64,000 bases of DNA from Ailanthus altissimus. Taxonomy: Eukaryota; Streptophyta; Magnoliopsida; Sapindales; Simaroubaceae. Where the stretch lies: the NCBI GenBank assembly GCA_946807835.1, contig OX327709.1, positions 23,189,501 through 23,253,500 on the forward strand, in the 5' to 3' direction. The position numbers were made by a program, and so were the translations under genes. This document shows, piece after piece, positions 1 to 12,779 of the stretch. Under the pieces are notes generated by a model. It made no database searches and was not told the DNA's origin. It saw nothing but the letters and a program-made list of their open reading frames with translations. The first letter of the stretch is position 1; the number at the start of each line of letters is the position of its first letter.

Positions 1-300
1 GTCTTATATATCAATAGAGCACGTGTTGAATATAATACAAAGTGCCAATGAACAAAGTACAAACAAAGATTGCATCTTTTAAAATAAATAGAAATTAGAA
101 TTGAGTAAAAGAGTAACACCAATATTCACTGATAGAAGAAGTGCCCTATTCTTCTCTCATTGATAGTTTATACTGCAATTTAACATTTTTATTTATTTAT
201 AATATGACTTTTTGTTTAAATTTGAACCTACATTTTGGGGAATTAGGTGCACTCAAGTTCTACTATATTACGGAAAGCATTAAACTTTTTTCTCAAACTC
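1..300. other. AT-rich spacer, no gene seen
   Basis: AT-rich DNA leading into the GC-rich island. The open frame that begins here continues across a CT-rich tract and has a low-complexity composition (runs of F, L, S and P) unlike a conserved protein. No RNA gene or repeat end was recognised. Confidence 0.5.
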
Positions 301-840
301 ATAAGAGCCCCTGCCGCACACCGTCATATTCCTCGCCGGAGAGGGGCTTTTTTCGGCCTCTCTCCAGCAGATTCTTACCTCCACTCCCCGTTTCCTTAGT
401 TATAGCTCGCTTTTTCCTCAGCCTCTCTCCGTCCTTTTGGTTTTTATTCTGTTTTGATGTATTTTGTTTTATTTTCTTGCATGGTTTTTTGATAGCGGGT
501 GAGTGGTGGTCTCTCTGTCCGGAAGTGTTCTTTGTCGCCGATGATTTTCTTGGTCAGCATCGAGTTTTTCCACCTGTGACGAGCTTCCTCGGCCCGGTAA
601 ACTTCTCTGACCAGCCACCGCTCTTTTTGCTTCCTTTTTTCGACTGGACTTCGTCGGATCAACTTCACCGGACGCCTCTGTGGCTCTCGCCGACCCAACA
701 GCCTCCGATCTGCTCTGTTCCAGCCACCGCCAGAGTCTATTGTGCACCTCCGGCCACCTGTCCGAGTCGGTAGCCAAGATTCCCAACGCCAAACACTCAG
801 CCCCATTCACGCCAGCAATTATTGCTATTTGAAGTCACGC
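300..840 (+). other. GC-rich island with hairpin; retroelement-leader-like
   Basis: A sharp rise in GC content inside AT-rich DNA. It opens with a hairpin-forming stretch near 335-370 (GGAGAGGGGC, a short T-rich loop, then GCCTCTCTCC), continues with a CT-rich tract and ends in codon-like GC-rich sequence. The same order of hairpin, CT-rich tract and GC-rich part recurs at about 21290-21860, so this is probably a dispersed element or a repeated gene 5' end. The frames open on both strands encode no family that I recognise. A 5' leader of a retroelement is an inference only. Confidence 0.35.
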
Positions 841-2010
841 TTCCGTCCGCTCGGTGTGAAGCAATTTCTCATGCGTTAAAGTAGGATATCTCATCTTTAA
901 TAATAGTAAAAAATTTATCAAATTTTTATTTAGAGAGTTTGTTTTATTTTATTTTTTAAAAAACGTCAAATTTGAGCGATTGTCAGTATATTTATATTTA
1001 TATTATTTTAATAATTTTTTATTTTATAATAATAGATCTTATAATATTTTTGATTTATCAAAAATATTAAAAATGCTTCTAAAAAAAAATTTCTACTATA
1101 TCACGGCGAAAAATAAATAATTTTCATAATTAAAGTAAAATAAGCAATTCGTTTTAGACAATTAGTTGTTGAGGGAAATTAACAATCTTTACAACTCGAA
1201 AAATAAACTTTTGTTTTCCTCCACAAAGACCACATCCGAAGAAAAATAGATAACTCTCTCAGGCAATTAGTTATGGAAATAAATAACTTTTACCACAAAG
1301 AAAAATAAACAACATTCTCAAATAATTAAAAGGATTTTAACCCAATTCAAATTTAATATCTTGACCGTTAAAATATTTGGCACCAATCACTTACCCACAC
1401 CACGAGTATGGTTGGCTTCTATATTTTAACTTTTACCAATTGAATTTCTCAAACTCTTAACTGGCGTTGAAAATTGGTCGTCCCATCATCATAACGTAAT
1501 TGAACTTGGGACTTGGGATAGAATACAAAGTTTGGATATAGCTACATAATGAACTATTCGGCCCAACTCAAGTGGATTTTCACTTTACAACCCGGGTAGC
1601 TTCTGATAATGGGCACACCCCGAAGACCCAAATCTGATTAGTAATATAGTCTTGAGGATTCTATTAACACCCCTATCTCTTACTAACTATACCTCTTTTT
1701 TTTGGGGAAAAAATGCATAGTCACTATTTATGGTTAAAAATATTTCTTATAACACCCTTTTAGTTTTTTACTTCCACAAACAATTTAAATTTTTTCTCAC
1801 TTCTAGTGGTGCACTTCTCAATTCTTGTGTTAGTAATACTGTAATATGTATAATTTGATTTATTATAACTTCTACTTATCTCGTAATTTTTTTAATATAA
1901 TAAACATATGGCATGATTTTATTAGGTCATAGATGATGTAGTGCCCACAATATAACTTAAATGATATCCCCAATTCAAGCATAGATTCATGCTACTCTGC
2001 CTCTCATTGC
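840..2010. other. AT-rich spacer, nothing recognised
   Basis: AT-rich intergenic DNA with A/T runs. No coding, RNA or repeat boundary was seen. It precedes the first copy of the large duplication. Confidence 0.5.
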
Positions 2011-2639
2011 ATATAAAAAAATAGTTTAGATATTTATTTTTATAGTAGGGGACTCTTAATCACTCAAACATATTAAATGTCTTTTATATTGTAATTATTC
2101 AAGCATAGATTCATGCCGCTGACATTGAATATAAAATTAGCTTTCTTTCTCTATCTTTAATCCTCCAACTGAAACAAGAATCTCACTGATGAAATCTCGT
2201 GAATGCTCGTTATTTGGTGAGTTTTAGAGCAACTGTAAATTATGGGACAATGGTGAATAACTGAATGGACCTTTTCAAGAGGTTTGAATTGATCACTATA
2301 TTTCAAATCGTCTCCATCTCATTTTTAGAGCAGTCATAAAAGCAACAACATTACATAGTTCACATCCCAATCAAGAAGAATTTTGTTGAGGTCACGTTAG
2401 GTTAGATGGAAAGGAATGTAGAATAGAAAAGATTTATCGTTTTTATGAGAATTTTTTGGTTTGATTAGTAACTTATTTGTTTTACTAAATTACCTCATTT
2501 ATTATCTTTGTTGATAAAAATAAATAATTCTTTAGGTCAACGAATTTTGAATTTGTTTATTAGTGAGAATCGATTCTTAAGCCTCATCCTAATTGAACTT
2601 ACTTGCGTAAGCTTAAATCTTCTCTTCAAAGTTAGCTAT

Positions 2640-3540
2640 GACGAGACTTACAAAATACTGATACAACTATGGTGATGATCTTGCTGGGGTAGGTTCTAGC
2701 GAATACTCTCTGATACTTAAATCAAAAAGGGTCTCTAAGATGAAGATCTAATGAGAGAAGAGTAAAAAAAAAAAAGATGTGTTTAGAATCAAAGGGAAAA
2801 AACCTTCCTTTATTATTTCGTTCTTTTGTTTAGCATTTTCACTGGCAATTTTTCATCATTTTCTTTGTGTTTTTCTCTGTTTCTTATAGGGCAATTTTCT
2901 GGGGACACTTTGAGTATTTTGCCTCTGCTATGCTTTTGTCATACTCCAAATATCATTCTACAGATCTTCTATTACGCCTTTGACTTTGCTTCTGCTATTC
3001 TTCTGACACACGTTAGGTATATTTCTGACATCTGTTTTAAGCATAATGGCGGCATATTTCTTATGCTTGTCTTTGCCAGTAGGTTTGGTTAAGTGTGGAG
3101 TTTAGTTTGATCCGTCTAGGGTCAACCACCTGATAGTCTCTTTCTGTTTAGCTTGGTCACAGCTCGGAGGTGCCCCAAATGGATAGTCACCTGCCAACTA
3201 TACTGACCATACCCGATTGGCTCACCCATTAAAGAGCCGATCCAGTTAGTGTGTAAAGGGTTATCTTAGTCGTATATTGGCCGATTTCGCCGATCAAGTG
3301 TTTCAGGTTAATGATCAAGTTCTCTAAACCCGTGCAGGCTCTGCACTTTAGCCTTGCTAGGGCCTGGCTCGATAGTTGTCATTATGGTCCTGTCTGCGAA
3401 GTGAGCTGTCCCATGAAGAGCGGCGAGCTTTGAGAAAGGCCATCCCCTAAGAAGACTTCTGGGTGAGCCCTTGGGGGCCGACTCCTTAATTGACCTGGGG
3501 GCTCTGGGCTTAGAGGCAGTTTTCTAGAGAAACAATATTT
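2640..3540. other. GC-richer segment present only in copy A, LTR-like
   Basis: This stretch has no counterpart in copy B. It has intermediate GC content and ends in a GC-rich part (3100-3530) that contains G-run pairs such as TTGGGGGCCG and CTGGGGGCTC. No open frame of interest exists. Composition and the one-sided presence suggest the remnant of a gypsy-type LTR or other mobile element, but no terminal repeats or target duplication were found. Confidence 0.3.
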
Positions 3541-5110
3541 TTAATTGTATTGTTAAAATAAATAAAAAAATTATTTTTTAAAATAAATTAATTAAAAGTT
3601 TAAAAATATAAATTTAATTTAATAATGATATTTAATTAATGAAGAAATTGTAAATTAAAATTAAGAAAAAAAAATTAAAATATTTTTTTTTTCAATAACG
3701 ATGTTAGAATTTATGACCCGAGATTTAGAGAGTTTTGTCCTCGTTTAAATCATAATTTGGTCTTTTAAGCTTAAAATCTCACACTAAGACATTGCTTGCC
3801 CTTGTGAATCTTGACCTAACCTTAAGCACTTAAAACTTAAATTATTCTCAAAATTCTCCTCTGCTATGATATATTGTTTTTTCCATTCATTTCAAATTCC
3901 AAATCACACTTTCACATTTATTTCATTAATGGGGCCAAAAAATAATTAATTACACAAAATGTATTTGCACCATCACCATATTCAAATAAAGTATTTTTTT
4001 ATGGTAGCACCATGAATAGCACATAATAGAGCAGCACTCGATACACATATAACTCCCATCATATGAAATGGGTTCAATGTCTAATTATGAAACCCTTAGA
4101 AAAAAATGATGAATCGAAATAAGACAAATTTTTTTATCGATAACTTGAGACCAATCAATCAAATATTGATTTGAGAACCCAAAATGACCCGTTACACTTG
4201 AAATACGACTTTAGGATCCAACACCGCAATGCCATAAATCAAGGGGATGGGGTTGTTAACACCTCTGGCATTGAGACAATGGGGTCTTGCACTCAAGTAC
4301 CCCCTCACCCCCCTCCCAAAAAAAATATTTAAAAAAACTTAAAATGCATAAATAAATTAAGTGTTAAATTTTTTTAAAATATTTTCATTGTTGTAATGAA
4401 TATATTTAAATACTTTTATAGTAGATAATGTATTTTTCAATTACACAATCAAATACTCTATAAAATATAAAAAGTGTTATAAAGTATTTTTTATAATTTA
4501 TTTCTAATTACTTAGTTTTTTTTATTAAAAAAAAGTACTAATAACCAAGGTATCATAGAGTAAAGATTTTGTAAGAGCATTTCCAAATAGATTAGAAATT
4601 TACTTATATTTAGAAATAAATTTATTTCAAATTTAAAACTCTTATTAAAATAAAAAAATAAAAACTAAATATTATTGTTGTCCGTATGATATATTATTCA
4701 TTATTTTTTTTATAGTTGATTGTATGCTACAACTAAATAATGGAATTATTTTTATCTCTTTTTCCTTTTCTCTTTCCATTCTATATATTTCCTCTTTCCT
4801 TTCCCTTTTTCTTTTCCATTCTTCAAATGAAACACCATCTTAAAATAAATGATTCAATTGATTCAAGTTATGTATCGATTGATCATGTAAGTTAACAATT
4901 TGCTGTTTAAAGTTTTTAACAAAACTAAGCTGAAAAGAGTTTGTAGATTGACAATTATGTTTAAATGTAATTTTATTTTGAGATAAAATAATAAATACAA
5001 ATAGGAGGTTTTAAGAGAATAATAACAAAAGGTTTTCATATACCTACTCTTAAGGTTCAATTTGGTATAAAGGTATTTTTGCGATGTTTCGAACAGTTTA
5101 AAATATTTGG

Positions 5111-6112
5111 TGTTGCAGAATTCGCAAGCGCCGAACCATACGTAAGGAAGCTGTTCCTAAGGCGTAAGTGAGTTGTATCAAGTCATGCACTTTAATTTGA
5201 CGCTCTTATGGCATCAACTAAGCCACAACCTTGATACCCCTTTTACTCTATGCGCAACGAAAAATCATAACTCACATCATAAGTAAGAACACATAAGATT
5301 AACACATCAATAAAGATAAAGAAAACAAACCAATCAACAAGACACAAGATATACATGGTTCGGTCCAAAATTACCTACGTCTACGGAGGATCCATGATCT
5401 AGCTTCTTATTATTGAAATAGATCGCTAAGTATCTTCTTACATCATCAATGATCCCATAAAATCCCTTAGTATCTCCCATAGAGACCTTTAAGTATTTAC
5501 CCTTAATCACCATCACTCCCTAAGACCTCTTAGTATCTCCTTATAAGAGATTTTTACAAGTAACACAAGAATAGCCCGAGCATCTAAGCCAAAAGGATCT
5601 ATGGTGTTTCTTTTTTATTCACTCAAAGAACCTAAAGAAAAGACACTCCCCAAAGGTTACACCCTAGTGCACCACGCACTTAATGCCTACCTAACTCCTC
5701 TATTCTCTCTTATGGTTACATCTTGAAACCTTAGATGTTTAATCTGAACCTTATGTTTAGAAGGGTTTATATAGTGAATAAAAGACCTTTAGAAACCTTA
5801 AACCTAATTAGAATAAGAGTCATTACTTGTAGAAGTCCTAATCCCACTTAAAAAAGTCAATTGAACCAAAACAAGAAATATCCTAAAGTTGTCGCATGAA
5901 TAATAACCGCATGAACAGTATCCATGCGTGAACAGTACCCCCGTTGAACAGTAACTGTTGTGAATAGTGCGCCGCATGAACAGTACTCATTCTTTTTTCT
6001 TCTATTTTGCTCCTCCCTTATACACCCAATGTGTACATGACTTCATAATGACTCTATTCTTGGTATTCATCTCAATTCTTAACTATACAAAATTGTTGAT
6101 CAATTTTCAACA
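5111..6112 (-). mobile_element. Solo LTR (family 1, about 1 kb) with TSD TTTGG
   Basis: The element runs from TGTTGCAGAA to TTTTCAACA, so it has TG...CA ends, and is flanked by the 5-bp duplication TTTGG at 5106-5110 and 6113-6117. Copy B of the segmental duplication lacks it: the uninterrupted site is near 23105-23125. On the minus strand it carries a TATA-like box in the string CACTATATAAACCC, which fixes its orientation. It also holds several tandem variants of the motif TGAACAGTA (about 5905-5990). Related LTRs lie at about 6440-7395 and at 24901-25877. No internal retrotransposon domains flank it, so it is a solo LTR left by LTR-LTR recombination. Confidence 0.85.
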
Positions 6113-6439
6113 TTTGGTAAACTTAATTTTCATCTCAATTAAATGGTTATCAAACATTTGTCTTAGTTCATCTCACAACTAGCAGAGGCCTTAGGCATAT
6201 CTAAAATCTAATTGATGAAAGGACCAAAGTGTTAAAAATGAAATATGGAGATGATTAAATTGTAAAAGTAACTAATTTTAAGAAGTGAAAAATCATTATT
6301 GAATTTAAAATTTCTCTTAAACTTAAGTGATTATGCCCTTTAGGCTCTGTTATAAGTCAGTCCTTTCCTAATAAATAATATTGTTTTCACACTTCATAAC
6401 AGAATTATAACACCTATACATTAAACAAACGTAAATTTT

Positions 6440-7395
6440 GAACTCAATAATCTTATATAAGTAAAAATTGTAAAGAATACTAAAAGAAGAGTTATTATAA
6501 AATTAAGCATGTATTAGGCGTATAAGGAAGGAGTAAAACAGAAAGTCAAAAGAAGAAGTATTGTTCATGTGGCGATACTATTCATTGAAAATTGTTTGCG
6601 CACTGTGGGTTACTGTTCACGCTTGGGGGTACTGTTCACACGACAACTTAGGAGTTTGTTTTTTTTTTCTATTTTGTCTCAATTGACTTCTTTGAGTGAG
6701 ATTATAACTCCTGCAAGTAAAGACTCTTATTCCAACTATGTTTAGGATTTTTATGGGTGTTTTATTCACTATATAAACCCTTCTAAATATAAGAAAAAAA
6801 CAAACATATAAAGTTTTAAGATGTAACCATAAGAGAGAATAGAGAAGTTAGGTAGGCACTAAGTGCGCCAAGCACTAGGGTGTAATTTGTGAAAAGTGTT
6901 TTCTTTTGGTTCTTGAGTGAGCAAAAGAAACATCATAGATCCTTTTGGCTTAGATACTTGGGCTATTCTTGTATTTCTTGTAAAAATCTCTTATAAGAAC
7001 ATGCTAAGAGGTCTTGAAAAAAATTATGATGATCAAGGATAGATACTTAAGAATCTCTATGAAAAATATTAGGATGGTCTATGGGAGATACTTTAGGTAT
7101 TATTGGATAATTGATGATATAAAAAGAAACTTAGTGATCTATATCAATAATAAGAAGTTGGATCATAGATCTTTCATAGACGTAGACAATTTTGATATGA
7201 ATCACGTATACTTTGTGTCTTATTGATTAATTTATTTTCTTTATCTTTATTGGTGTGTTGATCTTATATATTCTTACTTATAATGTGAGTTATAATTTTC
7301 ACTGCACATAAAATCAAAAGGATATTAAAACTGTAACTTAATTGATGTCATAACAATATCAAATTAAAGTGTATATTTAATATTCGTAATAAAAA
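6440..7395 (+). mobile_element. Family 1 LTR, degenerate copy in opposite orientation
   Basis: This is recognisable as the reverse complement of the 5111-6112 LTR. It has TACTGTTCAC repeats (6560-6640), the promoter-like string CACTATATAAACCC (6767-6780), a shared block around 6850-6885, and a region matching the first 200 bases of the other LTR near 7200-7370. Both ends are eroded and I could not find a target duplication, so the limits are approximate. Copy B has no insertion at this point. Confidence 0.65.
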
Positions 7396-7498
7396 AGAAC
7401 TTGATCATGTCTATCATAACAAGTATTAATAATCACCTAATTTGTATTGAATGGAAACAATACTTTATTTGCTTTGTTGTTTATACCTATGGCTATAG

Positions 7499-7706
7499 TT
7501 TTTTTTTTTTGAAATCATTAATAAATATAATGTTATTAATTAAATCATACATATTATATTAAGATTTTTATTATAAAATTAAATAAATTATCGAAACATT
7601 TTACAAATATTTCAATTTAAGAATGCTCCATTTTACACTTCTTCGTAGAAGAGAAAAATAAAACTCCATTACAAATATTATCATATTATCCTCTTCTACG
7701 ACACGA
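7499..7706 (-). mobile_element. Short A-tailed retroposon (SINE-like), minus strand
   Basis: An insertion of about 208 bp begins with a run of T on the plus strand, which is an A tail when read on the minus strand. It is flanked by a 10-bp near-perfect direct repeat, ATGGCTATAG (7489-7498) and ATGGCTGTAG (7707-7716). The related site in copy B (near 24545) has no insertion. No pol III boxes are obvious. An A tail plus long target duplication indicates target-primed insertion, either a SINE or a 5'-truncated LINE end. Confidence 0.55.
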
Positions 7707-9660
7707 ATGGCTGTAGTTTACTAATGAGTTTTTGCCCACGATTTTAAGCTTCATTCTACGTCAAATTTGTCATTTTCATGTGCAAGAATTTAACGGATGT
7801 CAGAAGGAAAATAAGTAGGCAGGTACCATTTAATATTTACGTTAATTAAACAAAAATATCGAGGTTCGGCGTCTCCTTCATTCATATTCTATTTTAGTTT
7901 TGACCGATTTAATTGGATTGTAATTCAGTTCAATTTACTTCTTTGCAGCACAAAATAATAAAACCATTATAAATTTTAGCCCTTCAATTTAATTTAATCT
8001 AATTAAATTACAATTCATTTCGATTCTATTTATTTTTCCACCACACATAACAATAAAACCATTATAAGAATTCACATGCAACTTGTAAAAAACATTATCA
8101 TTGTTGGGAAATTCAGCTGCCGCTCGCAGCATTGGGAAAGCTGCTAACGTTGCATGAAATAAACGGTGTGTGTTGGTACCGCCGCAACAACCACATGCAT
8201 GTTCTAGTCAACTTCACAAATATTATCAAATCTAAAACAGTAGATTAATAATTTAATTTAATAATTAATGTTCATAGTAAATATGAAATGAGGTTTTAAA
8301 AGAGCAGGTAAAACAGATCCAATGAAAATGTGGCGGGGCCTGTAATATACCAAAGGGTTTTTAGATTCTCAATAATAATATACTGTTTTTTTAGTTTATA
8401 AAATGCGAAGAAAAAAGTTGAATGACAAATAGTTTTTAAGGAACAACGACACTTACTTTGGCTGTAATTCACTGATGAGATTTTGACCATGAAATTAAGG
8501 TTTCCTTGTAGAGAAAGTTTCTCATTTTTCATTTGCTAGAAGAAGCTAGAATTTAACAGATGTCACAAGGAAACTCTTTCGTTCTAATACTTTTTCACAA
8601 ATACTATCACAAATATTAATGTTATATTTTTCAACTGACATTTTAAATTAAAATTTTAAATAATTATTAAATAATAAAATTATATAAATTTTAAAATTAT
8701 TTATTATATTATTTTATTATATAATAATTATTTAGTACATTATTTAAAATAAAAAATTTAAAATATTATTTTAAAAATATAGTATTAGTCCCGTAGAATA
8801 ATATTACACTTTTAAAATAATATTAAAAATTTTATATCTTAAATTAAAGTGTCAAGTAATTATTAAATGGTAAAATTATATAAATTTTAAAATAATTTAT
8901 TATATTATTTTAACATTTAATAATTATTTTATAAATTATTTAAAATTAAGAAATTTAAGATAATATTTAAGAAATATATTATTAGACTCTTAAGATAATA
9001 TTACACTTCTTAAATAATATATCAAATTTTATATTTTAAACCATATCAAACAATTATTGAATTACGAGAGAATTAAAGCCACCGTATCTATTTAATTTTT
9101 TTTAACCTCAATCACTCATTTAAAAAAAAAAAATACCAACATATAGAATTGAGATGCAACTGAAAATCATTTACATGATTGTTCAGAATTCAGCTACCGT
9201 TCGCGGCGTTGGCAAATTAAAGCTTCTATTAATAGCTTTAAAACCATAATAACATCACACGAAATAAACGGTTATATGGCAGCCGCCTCAACAACCGCAT
9301 GCATTAGCCATCAACACATAATACCTCCCAAAGCCATAGTATCTTGGACGAACAAGAAAGCGGCCACCGCCCGCCAGCCAACAACGACGGTATTTATGCA
9401 CATAGCGTTCTTCTCGTGCCAACGTCCATATTTGTTCAACTAAGTTGAATATTAGTTAAAACAATTTTCATAAAGAAATTGAGCACTAAATTTTAGTTAA
9501 AAAATAAAAATTAATACATTGATAATATTGTAGTATTGGAAATATTAAATATTATTTTTTTTAATTTCAAATTTATACTATTAAAGATCAATGAATAAAA
9601 ATTTAATTACTTTTTTAAGTCAAAATTTTAAATTAAAAAAATTATATATATATAAATATA

Positions 9661-10454
9661 TATTAGTTTATCACTTAACTCAAAAATTTAAACTAATATT
9701 CAAGTAGTAGTTCTAGTGACTTAAATTGAATATTAATTTTAAAGACAAATCTTAACAGTTCTCTCACGTGAAATGTAAATCTGAGTAGGTCTGAATTATA
9801 GTAAATATTTATAAACTAAAACAAAGAGATAAAGTCTCCTCACATGAAATGTAGATGAGTAAGTCTGAATTATAGTGGATCCTCTGTCACATGAAATATG
9901 GATTTGAGTAGATCTGAACCATAATGGATCCTCAATAGATTGAAATAAAGAGATAAAGTGGATCTCCAATAGACTAGTGGATCCTCTGTCAAGTAAAACG
10001 TGAATCTGAATAAGTCTGAACCATAGTGAATCCTTGGTAGATTGAAACAAAGAGATAAAGTGAATCTCCACTATAATAAATCCCCGATAGACTAAAATAA
10101 AGAGATAAAGTGGATCTAAATAGGTCTGAACTATAGTAAATCCCTAGTAGACTGAAACAAAGAGATAAATTGGATCTCTAACAGACTAAAATAAAGAGAT
10201 AAATAAAATTAAGAATTTAATTGAAAACAAAGATATAAAGGGATCTCCAATAAACTAAAACAAAAAGATAAATTCGATCTCTAATAGACTAAAATAAAGA
10301 GATAAATAAAATTAAGAAATTAACTGAAAACAAAGATATAGACGGGGTTCGAATTTAGAACCTTGACTCTGATACAATATTAGTTTACCAATCAACTTAA
10401 AAATTAAAGTCAAAGGTAAAAATTTAATATTAATATTAAAAATAAATTTTAACA
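9661..10454 (-). mobile_element. TRIM-type miniature LTR retrotransposon, minus strand
   Basis: Direct terminal repeats of about 75-95 bp lie at about 9661-9757 and 10379-10454, each beginning TATTAGTTTA and ending in TTAACA on the plus strand. Next to the right-hand repeat, CTCTGATACAATAT (10367-10380) is the reverse complement of a degenerate initiator-methionine tRNA primer binding site (canonical TGGTATCAGAG). The element therefore reads on the minus strand with TGTTAA LTR ends. The internal 620 bp is non-coding and built of degenerate tandem units of about 70-110 bp containing CAAAGAGATAAAGTGGATCT-like blocks. No gag or pol is present, as expected of TRIMs. Confidence 0.65.
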
Positions 10455-10598
10455 ATATATATTCAAGTATACACATCTATAACTTTTTAAAAATGTAATT
10501 GAAAAAAAAAATTAAAATTCGACGGTGAACTATTTTATAATGTTTATTTTAACTAAAAACTAACATTAGAAAATAGACTTTCGCACTTCAAAAATTAC

Positions 10599-10601
<3 letters not shown>

Positions 10602-10631
<30 letters not shown>
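10602..10631. repeat. (TA)n microsatellite
   Basis: An uninterrupted TA run directly before AAACTACCTTAAT. The paralogous modules near 14550 and 28080 carry much shorter TA or TAT runs at the same place. Confidence 0.9.
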
Positions 10632-10635
<4 letters not shown>

Positions 10636-11282
10636 CCTTAATTGAGTATTATCGAATAGATGAATATATAAGAAGGATTTAATGACCATTTTGATTCCTG
10701 ATGGTTACTCCATTGAAAATGTAAACAAAATCGAGCTTTAATTTTTGCCCTCTAGAGGATTTGAAAGTTCTCTTGGTTCAAATTTAGACAACTTATTGGA
10801 TGATTCGATGAACATTTATTAATTATCCAATTACTATTATAATTAAGATAGATGTTACTATAGCTTGGTCTTGTAATCGAATCTTAATTAAACAGTATGA
10901 TTAGCATGATAAATCCATAATTGACATTATTGCCCCGACTACTTATATGTCTATTTAGAACCATTATAAGAATTATTATTCAAATGCAACTAAAAATTAC
11001 GATCATGATTCAAAATTCAGCTACTACATTTAACATAATTGGAAGCAAGATAAAGATTTAATGACCCATTTTGAACCCTAATGGTTACTACATTGGGCAT
11101 ATCATAATCAAGCAATACCAAATTAAAAAGCTTTAATTAATTTTGCCCTCTGGATAACTTTGAAAGTTTGCATTCAGATACTTAGGCAACTTTTTAGATC
11201 ATTCAATGGACATTAATGAACCAATTTGTTGCATTCCTACAGTGATTTGGAACTTGGAGCTCACATGATTGCTTATTCAATA

Positions 11283-11286
<4 letters not shown>

Positions 11287-11313
<27 letters not shown>
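11287..11313. repeat. (TA)n microsatellite
   Basis: TA dinucleotide run inside a duplicated module. The related position near 15227 has only TATATATAAAATAAATAAATA. Confidence 0.9.
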
Positions 11314-11578
11314 TCATGCAGGCTAACTCGTACCTAATTTCTTTTAATAATGTGTTCTAGAAAAGCTTATTTAATTGCATGCAGCCCCGCAGAATTCTTA
11401 TCCTCTTTTAAAAGGATAATATTCTTGCAATCTAAGCCAATACATGCATTCTCAAAACATGGAACCTAACTCAAATCATTGCTTATTAAATTAGCTTCTT
11501 CATGTATTATTAGTAAAAACACTAGACAATAATCGGAATAGAGATGAACTAAGTCTTTATTTTCTCATAAAACTAGAC

Positions 11579-12191
11579 TGTTGAGTGAGTTGGTATTTTA
11601 TATTAGCGAACAAAGAGTTAAATATTTAAGTTTATAAATAGAAGAGTCACTCTACTTAATAGGCTAATTTTTTAGATTGGACATTTGTATTCTATTTTAA
11701 TCTCTTATAAGCACAAGACCCCACAATAAATGGTATTAGAGTCAGACCCTTGTAGTCGGCACTCTAACAAATGATATCAAAACTAGACCTTCATATCCAG
11801 AATGTGGATAAATTCATTGTTAAACGAAAGGGCCAATGTTACCACCCACTAGCAAAAGTTTTGTTCAAGAGGAAGATTATTAAGTGAGTTGGTATCCTAC
11901 ATTGGTTAAAAAATAATTGATACTTAGGTTTATAAGCAGGAGGGTCAGCTAGACCTTCATAGCCAAAATGTGGATGGACTCATTGTCAAATAAAAGGGCC
12001 GGTGTTGCCACCCACTAGTGAAAGTTTCATTCGAGAGAGGGATTATTGAGTGAGTTGATATCCTACATTGTCTAGAAATGGGTTGATACTTGAGTTTTTA
12101 AGTAAGAATGTCACTCCACCTAATAGGTTAATCTTTTGGGTTAAACACCTAAATCCTATCTTAATCTCTTATAAGCCCAAGGCCCCCAACA
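11579..12191 (+). mobile_element. TRIM retrotransposon with three LTRs
   Basis: LTR 1 is 11579-11725 (TGTTGAGTG ... CCCACA). It is followed by a primer binding site, TGGTATTAGAGTCAG at 11731, and a short non-coding internal region ending in a purine-rich tract. A second, truncated LTR (11878-11948) runs straight into another internal segment, and a third LTR occupies 12044-12191 (TATTGAGTG ... CCCAACA). TAGAC before and TAGAT after the whole block are a near-perfect 5-bp target duplication. LTRs of about 148 bp and no coding capacity fit the TRIM class. The LTR-internal-LTR-internal-LTR order is the expected product of recombination between copies. Confidence 0.8.
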
Positions 12192-12235
12192 TAGATAATA
12201 TACATAATCTAGATAGTAATTAAGACGAATTTAGG

Positions 12236-12350
12236 GGCAAGTTAGGCGTTTGTCATGTAAACCATCCAGGTTCAACCCTTGGGGAGGTAAGGGAGTTTTA
12301 CTCTTTGTGCTTCGACATACCTCCTTTACTTTTTTTTCTATAAAAAAAAG
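12236..12350 (+). mobile_element. Possible tRNA-derived SINE
   Basis: The 115 bp contain CAGGTTCAACCC (12269-12280), close to a pol III box B, and end in a T-rich then A-rich tail (TTTTCTATAAAAAAAAGG). The surrounding repeat module (compare 15470-15510) lacks this block. GGGGCAAGT before it and AGGACAAGT after it may be an eroded target duplication. The box A is not convincing. Confidence 0.35.
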
Positions 12351-12779
12351 GACAAGTCTTTATTTTCACACAAAATTAGACAATATACAAAAACTAGATA
12401 ACAATGGAGACAAGTCCTTACTTCCACACATAACTAGATAACAATCAGGACAAATCCCCATTTCCACATTAACACGCGCCTAAAAATAAATTATTACATT
12501 GGTCTAATACGTCCATACAAGACTAGATAACAATCGAGATATGCCTTAACACTTATACACAATACTAAATAATGATCGGGATAAGTCCTTACTTTCATAT
12601 TACTGTACGCCTAAAAAAAGTACTTAATCGCTACTTTGATTTGTTTCTTTTTCAATGTTCCTATTTGAGAATTTACTTGTTACTATTTGTTTTGTATTTT
12701 TTTATAAACTTTTCTTCTTTGATCTTTTAACAACTATTATTATTTTGAATCACTTTAAAGAAAGGATAGTACCAAAATA

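Noticed and set aside
141..806. Overlapping long open frames on both strands
   Set aside because: Low-complexity, CT-rich or its mirror; no conserved motif, and the frames coincide with the GC-rich island.
5905..5990. CRISPR-like short repeats
   Set aside because: Irregular spacing, degenerate 9-base words inside an LTR of a plant genome.
9796..10071. Minus-strand frame with repeated FISLFQS peptide
   Set aside because: It is the translation of tandem units inside a non-coding TRIM.
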